Shown: positions 14,763 to 20,883 of the stretch, piece after piece
Layout of the letters: each line of letters opens with the position of its first letter
Position numbering within the stretch: position 1 is the stretch's first letter
NCBI GenBank assembly: GCA_035906235.1
Contig: JAMIFN010000137.1
Coordinates: 1 to 28,075 of the forward strand
Length of the DNA stretch: 28,075 nt
Reading direction: 5' to 3'
DNA from: JAMIFN01 sp035906235
GTDB lineage: Bacteria; Pseudomonadota; Gammaproteobacteria; Burkholderiales; Burkholderiaceae_C
Translations under genes and position numbers: made by a program
Notes under the pieces: generated by a model
Told to the model about the DNA's origin: nothing
The model's input: only the letters and a program-made list of their open reading frames with translations
The model's database searches: none

Positions 14763-16589
14763 ATGCAGTCCCATCCCCCTGAAATTTTGCAACAAGCAGC
14801 CTTGGCTGCCGCCCAGCTCAGTCACCCGCAATCGCCCTTTGCTCTGGCCGATTACCGCGCCGCCGATGGCAGCGTGTTGCAGCGCTTCGCCCACGCCCCC
14901 AGCTTGCTGAGCGATTGGCTAGACGCAGGCCGCGCCCACGCCCAGCAGCCCTTTTTGCACTACTGGGACAACAGCGCCGATGGGCAACTGCCCGCTGCGG
15001 CGCAAATTTGGTCTTATGCCGATTTTTTTGCCCTGGCCGATACCTGGGCGCAGTGGCTGCGGCATGAGCTGCAGCTGCCCACAGGCGTGCGCCTAGGGAT
15101 TTTGGCGGCCAATAGCCCGCAGTGGATCGCCGCCCTAGCTGCTGGCAGCTACGCTGGTGCGGTGCTCGCACCCCTCAACAGCATGAACTGCGCCCGCGAA
15201 AGCCTACACACGCTGGCCGAACTCGCGCCCAGTCTGCTGTTTTGCGATGCGCCCCGCCTGCAAGCCCTGCTGAGCGCTTGTGCCCAAGGCGAGCTGGCTG
15301 AAATTTGGCAGCCCTGCCCCATCGTTTTGCTGGAATCTGCGGATGCTGGCAGCGCCGCCGCCAAAGCGCGTAGCACTAGCCTGCAAAACGCCTGCGCCGC
15401 CGCCGGCTGGCAGTTATGGCTGCCGCCTGCTGCGGCTGAGCAAGCCCAGCCTCTGCCGCCTGCGGGCAGAACGCCAGACGCAGACGCGCTCATCGTCTAC
15501 ACCTCAGGCTCGGCCGCCACCCCCAAAGGCGCGGTGTTTACCCATGATGCCGTCTGCCAAGCCCTGCAAAACCTGGAATACATAGGCGCTTTTGCCGCCA
15601 TGACTTCGCCCGCTGCGCTGCAAAAAATCATAGCCGCAGGGTATGCGCCCTGCTTACTCAGCTGTGTGCCGTATTTTCATGTCAGCGGCCTGTATGCACA
15701 GGTGCTGTCCACCTTGAAAAACGGGCGCAAATTGGTGTTGCTACCCAAATGGAACCCTGCCAGCGCCCTGGCCTTGATTGCGCGCGAACAAGTCACCGCC
15801 ATCAGCGCCGCGCCCAGCATGGTGATGCAGCTCATGGCGCAGGACGATTTTGGCCAAGCCGAGACCACCGGCACGCTCAGCGCCATCGGCTTTGGCGGCA
15901 GCGCCATGCCCTTGGCTTTGCAACAAGCGACTGCGGCAAAAATGCCCGATACCCTGTGCGGCACCGGCTTTGGCATGACCGAAACCGGCGGCGCCGGCGC
16001 GGGCGCTTCGGGGGCCTTATTCATGGCCAATATGGGGAGCGCGGGCTTGGTCTCGCCCATCGTGCAAGTGCGCATCCGCCATAGCCAAGGCCAGCGCATG
16101 CCCACGGGTGAGGATGGCGAAATCTGCCTGCGCGGCCCCAGCCTCATGCACAGCTACTGGCAACGCCCCGAAGAAACTGCGCAAGCCCTGCAAGACGGCT
16201 GGATGCACACCGGCGACTGGGGCAGCGTAGATGCCGACAACTACCTCTATGTCTCTGGCCGTATGAAAGAAGTCATCAACCGCCACGGCGAAAAAATTGC
16301 CGCCAGCGAGGTGGAAGCGGCACTGGCCAGCCACCCCGCCGTGCGCGAGGTGGCGGTGCTGCCCCTGCCCGACCCCGTCAGTTTGGAATGCGTAGCCGCC
16401 TATGTGGTGCACGCCCCTGGCCTAGACGCCGCCGCGCTGTTGCCAGAGCTGCAAGAACACGCCCGCCTGCTGCTGCCAGCCTATAAAGTGCCTAGCCATT
16501 GGCAATTGAGCACCCAAGCACTGCCACGCAATGCCATGCATAAGGTGCTGAAGAAAGATCTGGTCACCGCATTCTCAACCAGTAAATAA
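14763..16589 (+). CDS. AMP-dependent acyl-CoA synthetase / ligase
   Basis: An ANL-superfamily enzyme that should adenylate a carboxylic acid and form its CoA thioester. The 608 residues show the ordered core motifs: A3 P-loop YTSGSAATPKGAVFTH, A4-like PYFHVSGLYAQ, A5 GFGMTETGG, A7 GWMHTGDWG, A8 hinge GRMKEVINRHGEKI, and the C-terminal A10 PRNAMHKVLKKDL with the catalytic lysine (the Gly that usually precedes it is His here). The N-terminal 80 residues are longer than in short fatty-acyl ligases. It is divergent from the kinase pair. Nearby acyl-CoA dehydrogenases make a fatty or dicarboxylic acid catabolic role likely, but the substrate is not deducible. Confidence 0.9.
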   Translation: MQSHPPEILQQAALAAAQLSHPQSPFALADYRAADGSVLQRFAHAPSLLSDWLDAGRAHAQQPFLHYWDNSADGQLPAAAQIWSYADFFALADTWAQWLRHELQLPTGVRLGILAANSPQWIAALAAGSYAGAVLAPLNSMNCARESLHTLAELAPSLLFCDAPRLQALLSACAQGELAEIWQPCPIVLLESADAGSAAAKARSTSLQNACAAAGWQLWLPPAAAEQAQPLPPAGRTPDADALIVYTSGSAATPKGAVFTHDAVCQALQNLEYIGAFAAMTSPAALQKIIAAGYAPCLLSCVPYFHVSGLYAQVLSTLKNGRKLVLLPKWNPASALALIAREQVTAISAAPSMVMQLMAQDDFGQAETTGTLSAIGFGGSAMPLALQQATAAKMPDTLCGTGFGMTETGGAGAGASGALFMANMGSAGLVSPIVQVRIRHSQGQRMPTGEDGEICLRGPSLMHSYWQRPEETAQALQDGWMHTGDWGSVDADNYLYVSGRMKEVINRHGEKIAASEVEAALASHPAVREVAVLPLPDPVSLECVAAYVVHAPGLDAAALLPELQEHARLLLPAYKVPSHWQLSTQALPRNAMHKVLKKDLVTAFSTSK

Positions 16590-16613
16590 TGGGCTTTTTT
16601 ATTAAAAAAAGAA

Positions 16614-16670
16614 TAGCTATCTAGGCAGGTTTTCTGGCAAAAAACAGCAGAAACATCCTTAAAAAATCAG
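16614..16670 (+). repeat. Dispersed intergenic repeat, copy 4 of 6 (decayed)
   Basis: TAGCTATCTAGGCAGGTTTT, then CTGGCAAAAAACAG, with the same A/T-rich tail ending TTAAAAAATCAG as copy 2. It is more diverged in the centre than the other copies and begins 25 bases after the ligase stop. Confidence 0.7.
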
Positions 16671-16698
16671 TTTTAAACCATAGCAAATCCGCAAACGG

Positions 16699-16769
16699 GC
16701 TTTATTATTCCAATACTGAAACAATAGATGAGAAATTTGCTAATTTTCGCTTTATTGTCCCAATATTGA
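16699..16769. repeat. 21-bp direct repeat with operator-like palindrome
   Basis: GCTTTATTATTCCAATACTG (from 16699) and GCTTTATTGTCCCAATATTG (from 16749) start exactly 50 bases apart and differ at three positions over 21 bases. The second contains the palindrome TATTG-TCC-CAATA (16753-16765), while the first is a half-decayed version. No regulator gene remains nearby. Confidence 0.6.
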
Positions 16770-16817
16770 GTATTCATGGTTGATTTTGTCGGACTCCCCC
16801 CCCTCGTTCGAACAGAT

Positions 16818-16976
16818 TTAGGGAGCCTCTGCTAAACCCTTTTTGGATACTGGCGCTCATCCATTAGGATGGAAAAAACGAGCCATAGCGGGCGTTCTGG
16901 TGAGTTTTTTAAACAAAGTAGCCCACCTGATGGTGAGATGCCAGCGCCGAAAGGGGGTTGTGCAGAGCTTCCTTAG
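16818..16976. mobile_element. MITE-like element, copy 1 (IS5-group type ends)
   Basis: The element proper is 16822-16972 (151 bp). Its terminal inverted repeats begin GGAGCCTCTGC on the left and end GCAGAGCTTCC on the right, and it is bounded by a TTAG target duplication at 16818-16821 and 16973-16976. TTAG fits the YTAR target preference of the IS5 group. There is no transposase. It is about 90% identical to copy 2 but lacks an 11-base internal stretch. Confidence 0.85.
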
Positions 16977-17005
16977 GCTTCTATGCCATCCCTGAGCTTA
17001 GGTCT

Positions 17006-17074
17006 GAGGGTTAAAAGTACGGGCATAACAAACAGCGGGATGGCTGGAATCCAGGTCTTCGAGCGCTAACCCTC
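17006..17074 (+). promoter_or_regulatory. Nested inverted repeat in the hemE upstream region
   Basis: Outer arms GAGGGTTA (17006-17013) and TAACCCTC (17067-17074) enclose AGCG/CGCT arms and an inner hairpin, CTGGA-A-TCCAG. The structure ends 41 bases before the hemE ATG. It could be a structured leader or a relic repeat; no regulator is known to me for it. Confidence 0.35.
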
Positions 17075-17115
17075 ACCATCAAAGCCCTAAGCAAGACGGG
17101 CGATAATGCGCCGCT

Positions 17116-18243
17116 ATGACTACATCTGCTTTTGCACCACTTCAAAACGACACTTTTTTACGCGCGGCCTTGGGGCAGCAAACCGATTACACCCCCGTGT
17201 GGCTGATGCGCCAAGCTGGGCGCTATTTGCCCGAATACTGCGCCACCCGCGCCAAGGCGGGCAGTTTTATGGGCCTGGCCACGAATGTGGATTACGCCAC
17301 CGAAGTGACCCTGCAGCCGCTAGAACGCTACGACTTGGACGCGGCGATTTTGTTCAGCGACATCCTTACCGTACCCGATGCCATGGGCTTAGGGCTGAGC
17401 TTTGCCCAAGGCGAAGGCCCGAAATTTGCCAAAAATGTGCGTGACGAAGCCGCTGTAAAAGCCCTGGCCGTGCCCGATATGGACAAGCTACGCTATGTGT
17501 TTGATGCCGTCGCCAGCATCCGCAAAGCCCTGAACGGGCGCGTACCGCTGATAGGCTTTAGCGGCAGCCCCTGGACCCTGGCTTGCTATATGGTCGAAGG
17601 CAGCGGCTCAGACGACTACCGCCAAGTTAAAAGCCTGATGTACGCCCGCCCCGATTTGATGCACCAAATTTTGGCCGTCAATGCCGATAGCGTGGCCGCC
17701 TATTTGAACGCGCAAATCGACGCTGGCGCGCAAGCGGTGATGATTTTTGACAGCTGGGGCGGCGTGCTGGCCACGCGCGAATTTGACACCTTTAGCCTGC
17801 ACTACACGCAACGCGTGCTGGCGCAGCTCAAGCGCACAGGCGCTGATGGTCAAGTCGTGCCGCGCATCGTCTTTACCAAAGGCGGCGGCCTGTGGCTGGG
17901 ACGCATGGCCGGCATGGATTGCGACGCGCTGGGCGTGGATTGGACCGTGTCGCTGCGCACTGCACGCCAAGTGCTGCAAGGCCACGACAAATCGCTGCAA
18001 GGCAATATCGACCCCAATGTGCTGTTTGCCCCTGCGCCTGCGATTGAAGAACAAGTGCGCGCTGTGCTGGATGATTTTGGCACGCCCCATAGCGCCAAGC
18101 CCGGGGCTGAACGCGGTTGCGGCCATATTTTCAATCTGGGCCACGGCATCAGCCAATACACCCCACCCGAGGCCGTAAAAGTGCTGGTGGACGAGGTACA
18201 CCGCTATTCCAAACTGCAGCGCCTGCAGCGGCAAACCCCTTAA
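17116..18243 (+). CDS. hemE: Uroporphyrinogen decarboxylase
   Basis: HemE removes four acetate carboxylates from uroporphyrinogen III to give coproporphyrinogen III, without a cofactor, in the cytoplasm. The 375-residue protein has normal length. Signatures are PVWLMRQAGRYLPEY with substrate-binding Arg32 and Arg36, LFSDILTVPDAMG with the essential Asp82, GFSGSPWTLACYMVEG, MIFDSWGGVL, and near the end GHIFNLGHGI with the conserved His. All are intact. It is monocistronic in appearance, with non-coding DNA on both sides, and MITE copies bracket it about 140 bp upstream and 80 bp downstream. A GATAAT box at 17101 lies only ten bases before the ATG, too close for a normal leader. Confidence 0.98.
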   Translation: MTTSAFAPLQNDTFLRAALGQQTDYTPVWLMRQAGRYLPEYCATRAKAGSFMGLATNVDYATEVTLQPLERYDLDAAILFSDILTVPDAMGLGLSFAQGEGPKFAKNVRDEAAVKALAVPDMDKLRYVFDAVASIRKALNGRVPLIGFSGSPWTLACYMVEGSGSDDYRQVKSLMYARPDLMHQILAVNADSVAAYLNAQIDAGAQAVMIFDSWGGVLATREFDTFSLHYTQRVLAQLKRTGADGQVVPRIVFTKGGGLWLGRMAGMDCDALGVDWTVSLRTARQVLQGHDKSLQGNIDPNVLFAPAPAIEEQVRAVLDDFGTPHSAKPGAERGCGHIFNLGHGISQYTPPEAVKVLVDEVHRYSKLQRLQRQTP

Positions 18244-18316
18244 TGGCTGGGCAGCTCGCATTCCCCACTGCTGGGAACATCAGGACGCCGTAGGCAGGGC
18301 TTGAACCCAAGATCCG

Positions 18317-18485
18317 CTAAGGAGCCTCTGCTAAACCCTTTTGGATACTGGCGCTCATCCATCAGGATGGGATACGAGGCTAAAAAACGAGCCATAGCGG
18401 GCGTTCTGGTGAGTTTTTTAAACAAAGTAGCCCATCTGATGGTGAGATGCCAGCGCCGAAAAGGGGTTGTGCAGAGGTTCCCTAA
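18317..18485. mobile_element. MITE-like element, copy 2 (IS5-group type ends)
   Basis: The element proper is 18321-18481 (161 bp). Left end GGAGCCTCTGCTAAACCC and right end GGGTTGTGCAGAGGTTCC form an inverted repeat of about 20 bp with a few mismatches. A CTAA target duplication sits at 18317-18320 and 18482-18485, again fitting YTAR. It has the same orientation as copy 1 on the other side of hemE. It has no transposase, so it would need an IS5-group enzyme encoded elsewhere. Confidence 0.87.
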
Positions 18486-18521
18486 GCATGTCAGCCTGTG
18501 CGGAAATGGCAAAAATGCGCA

Positions 18522-18554
18522 TTGCCCCCTATCCTAGCAATAGGATAGGGGCAA
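18522..18554. terminator. Strong GCAA-tetraloop hairpin
   Basis: TTGCCCCCTATCCTA (18522-18536) pairs with TAGGATAGGGGCAA (18541-18554) with one bulged C, capped by GCAA (a GNRA-type loop). No T-run follows on the plus strand. On the minus strand a short TTTTT lies seven bases beyond it. It could terminate hemE poorly or act as a transcript-stabilising or regulatory hairpin. Confidence 0.45.
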
Positions 18555-18581
18555 GGGCTAACAGCAGCGCTGGCATAACGA

Positions 18582-18611
18582 TTCACCTTGCCCCCCCTCA
18601 GCGCCGATAAT
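18582..18611 (+). promoter_or_regulatory. Possible promoter of the flavoprotein gene
   Basis: TTCACC (18582-18587) and GATAAT (18606-18611) are 18 bases apart and lie just upstream of the chosen ATG at 18639. The -35 match is only 4 of 6, so this is tentative. Confidence 0.3.
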
Positions 18612-18638
18612 CCCCGCTTTACCCTGCTCCGCTCTCTC

Positions 18639-19940
18639 ATGTCCAATCATCTGCCTCAGCCTGTCCCCAGCCACCATTGCCGCGTGGCCATCATTGGTGC
18701 GGGGCCGGCTGGCTTGCTGGCGGCTCAGCAATTGAGCGCGGCTGGCATCGCCGTGCAGGTGTTTGACGCTATGCCCACTGCGGCGCGCAAATTTTTAATC
18801 GCTGGGCGCGGCGGCCTGAACCTGACGCACAGCGAGGATTTCGCCCCTTTTGTGCAGCGCTACGGCAGCGCCGCCGATTGGCTAGCGCCCATGCTGCAGC
18901 GTTGGGGGCGCGACGCGGTGCGCGCTTGGGCGCACGATTTGGGCTGCCCCACTTTTATCGGCACTTCGGGGCGGGTTTTTCCCGCAAGCATGAAGGCCGC
19001 ACCCTTGCTGCGTGCTTGGCTGCAGCGCCTGCGCCAGCCCACGGCGGCGGGCAGCGTGCCCGTGGTTTTTCAGATGCGCTGGCGTTGGTTGGGTTGGGCT
19101 GAGGACGGCAAAGCCTTGCGTTTTGCCACGCCCGAGGGCGAGCAAACGGTGCAGGCCGATGCGGTGCTGCTGGCGCTGGGCGGCGCCAGCTGGCCGCGCT
19201 TGGGCAGCACGGGCGATTGGGTCGAAATTTTGCGTGCGCAAGGCGTGGCGCTGCGCGATTTGCAAGCGGCCAATTGCGGTTTTGACGCAGCTGGGCGCAG
19301 CGGCAGCGGCTGGACCGCGCGTTTGGCTGAACACGCGGGGCAGCCGTTTAAAAATATCGCTCTGCGCTGGCAAGCCGAAGATGGCGCGGGGCAGGCGCGG
19401 CGTGGCGAATGCGTGCTGACGGCTACGGGGCTGGAGGGCAGCGTGCTTTACGCCGCCAGCGCCGCGCTGCGCGAGAGCATTAACGCCAGCGGCAGCGCCT
19501 GCCTTTACATGAATTTGCTGCCCGAGCACAGCGCCGCCCAGGTGTTGCAGGCTTTGCAGGCTCCACGCCAAGGCCAAAGCCTGAGCACGGTGCTAAAAAA
19601 GCGCTTCAAATTGGATGCCCTAAAAATCGCCCTGCTGTATGAGCTGCTGTCGCCCGAGCAGTTGCAAGCGCCGCAGGCGCTGGCTGCGGCCTTGCAAAAC
19701 CTGCCCATTGCTTTGCGGCAAGCCCGCCCCGTGGCTGAAGCCATCAGCAGTGCGGGCGGCGTGGCGCAGGCGGCGGTGGATGAAAACCTGATGCTGCAGG
19801 CCTTGCCTGGGGTGTTTTGCGCGGGCGAGATGCTGGATTGGGAAGCGCCCACGGGCGGCTATTTGCTCACGGCTTGCATGGCCACGGCGCAGCAGGCGGC
19901 AGCGGGCATACAGCAGCATTTAGCGGCATCAAAAAAGTGA
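18639..19940 (+). CDS. NAD(P)/FAD-dependent oxidoreductase, HI0933/BaiN-like flavoprotein
   Basis: A 433-residue flavoprotein of the family often listed as HI0933-like or TIGR03862. The dinucleotide-binding motif VAIIGAGPAGLLAAQQL lies near the N-terminus. It is followed by the family signatures KFLIAGRGGLNLTHSE, GTSGRVFPASMKAAPLLRAW, ADAVLLALGGASWPRLGSTG, and the C-terminal FAD-contact block GVFCAGEMLDWEAPTGGYLL. ATG 18639 (MSNHLPQP) is preferred. An upstream TTG in frame would add 17 residues with no ribosome site and would run into the probable promoter. The biological substrate of this group is largely unknown. A dispersed repeat begins immediately after the stop codon, and a short-chain dehydrogenase gene follows 109 bases later. 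Confidence 0.9.
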   Translation: MSNHLPQPVPSHHCRVAIIGAGPAGLLAAQQLSAAGIAVQVFDAMPTAARKFLIAGRGGLNLTHSEDFAPFVQRYGSAADWLAPMLQRWGRDAVRAWAHDLGCPTFIGTSGRVFPASMKAAPLLRAWLQRLRQPTAAGSVPVVFQMRWRWLGWAEDGKALRFATPEGEQTVQADAVLLALGGASWPRLGSTGDWVEILRAQGVALRDLQAANCGFDAAGRSGSGWTARLAEHAGQPFKNIALRWQAEDGAGQARRGECVLTATGLEGSVLYAASAALRESINASGSACLYMNLLPEHSAAQVLQALQAPRQGQSLSTVLKKRFKLDALKIALLYELLSPEQLQAPQALAAALQNLPIALRQARPVAEAISSAGGVAQAAVDENLMLQALPGVFCAGEMLDWEAPTGGYLLTACMATAQQAAAGIQQHLAASKK

Positions 19941-19991
19941 GCTGCTCAGGCAGGTTTTTCGGCCTAAAACGCCAAAAACAGCCTAAAAAAT
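19941..19991 (+). repeat. Dispersed intergenic repeat, copy 5 of 6
   Basis: GCTGCTCAGGCAGGTTTTTC then GGCCTAAAACGCCAAAAACA and an A-rich tail. It shares the core of copies 2 and 4 in the same orientation and starts at the base after the flavoprotein stop codon. Confidence 0.87.
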
Positions 19992-20049
19992 AAAACTGGG
20001 GCAAATGCCCTATAGTCTGCCCTTTCACCATCGCAAAGGGAGGCTATTC

Positions 20050-20883
20050 ATGACAGAAAAAACCGCATTCATTACGGGTGGCGCAGGCGGCTTAGGGGGC
20101 GCGAGCAGCCGTTTATTGCTGGCGCAAGGCTGGCGCGTCATCGTCGCCGATTTTGACGCTGCGGCACTGGCCCAATGGCAGGGTGTGGCAGGGGTGCATA
20201 CGGTGCAGGTGGATGTTACCCATGCCGCCAGCGTGAGCCAAGCCTTGGCGCAGGTACGCGCTATTGCGCCGCAGCTCGATGCCATTGTTAATTTTGCCGG
20301 CATCATGGCCGTAGGCTCGCTGGTGGAGATGCCGCCCGAGCGCATTGCCCGCATTCTGGATGTCAATGTCATGGGCACGGTGCGCATCAATCAGGCTTTT
20401 TTCCCTTTACTCAAACGCACGGGCGATAAAAAAACCTCGGGGCGCATCGTCAATATCAGCTCAGAGACAGGCTGGGAGACCACCGCCCCTTTTAACGGCC
20501 CCTACAGCATGAGCAAATACGCCATCGAATCCTATAGCGATGCGCTGCGCCGCGAGCTGCAGTTGCTGCACATCCCCGTCATCAAAATTCAGCCCGGCCC
20601 CTTTAAAACCGAGATGACGGGCAGCATCAGCCGCGTGTTTGCCCAAGCCATAGCCGAATCGCCCACTTTTGGCACCTATATCGAACGCCTGGGCAAAATG
20701 GGCGCACAAGCCGAGCACCAAGCCCACCCACCCGAAATTTTGGCCGCCGCTGTGTGGCAGGCGCTCTCTAGCCATCGCCCCAAGGTGCATTATTCGGTCA
20801 AAGCCGATCCCTTGCGCCGCATCCTCAGCTATCTGCCCACGCGCCTAGCCGATTGGCTGTTGTTCAAGGTTTGCCAGGGCTAG
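20050..20883 (+). CDS. Short-chain dehydrogenase/reductase (SDR)
   Basis: A 277-residue classical SDR, an NAD(P)-dependent oxidoreductase on a hydroxyl or ketone substrate. The cofactor motif TGGAGGLGG sits at residues 9-17. IVNFAGIMA takes the NNAG position, ILDVNVMGT carries the structural Asn, RIVNISSETG provides the catalytic Ser, and YSMSKYAIE carries Tyr and Lys of the YxxxK motif. The C-terminal 60 residues resemble those of retinol/short-chain dehydrogenase-like proteins. ATG 20050 is chosen because AAAGGGAGG lies six bases upstream; a longer reading from 20005 has no such site. The next gene starts at the base after its stop, so they form an operon. The substrate is unknown. Confidence 0.9.
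   Translation: MTEKTAFITGGAGGLGGASSRLLLAQGWRVIVADFDAAALAQWQGVAGVHTVQVDVTHAASVSQALAQVRAIAPQLDAIVNFAGIMAVGSLVEMPPERIARILDVNVMGTVRINQAFFPLLKRTGDKKTSGRIVNISSETGWETTAPFNGPYSMSKYAIESYSDALRRELQLLHIPVIKIQPGPFKTEMTGSISRVFAQAIAESPTFGTYIERLGKMGAQAEHQAHPPEILAAAVWQALSSHRPKVHYSVKADPLRRILSYLPTRLADWLLFKVCQG

Larger units (their letters stand above)
16590..17115. other. 526-bp repeat-rich intergenic region upstream of hemE
   Basis: No gene is convincing here. In order it holds dispersed repeat copy 4, a 21-bp direct repeat containing a TATTG-N3-CAATA palindrome, an eight-C run at 16796-16803, a complete MITE-like element with target duplication, and a nested inverted repeat next to hemE. Short open frames within it are under 25 codons. 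Base composition at 16600-16780 is markedly A/T-richer than in the genes. Confidence 0.6.
18244..18638. other. Intergenic region between hemE and the flavoprotein gene
   Basis: A 395 bp stretch holding the second MITE-like element (18317-18485), a strong GCAA-capped hairpin (18522-18554) and a possible promoter just ahead of the flavoprotein gene. Open frames crossing the element on either strand look like repeat-derived sequence and not genes. Confidence 0.6.

Noticed and set aside
16796..16803. Eight-C homopolymer as a phase-variable switch
   Set aside because: It is in non-coding DNA with no gene or promoter element at the right distance, so slippage has no evident consequence.
16818..18485. 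Composite transposon carrying hemE between two mobile elements
   Set aside because: Each MITE copy has its own different target duplication (TTAG and CTAA), so they inserted separately. Neither encodes a transposase, and hemE shows no foreign composition.
18240..18512. Open frames of 78-90 codons on both strands across the second MITE
   Set aside because: They consist mainly of the element's ends and interior, start in repeat sequence, have no ribosome site, and are broken by the 11-base difference in the other copy.
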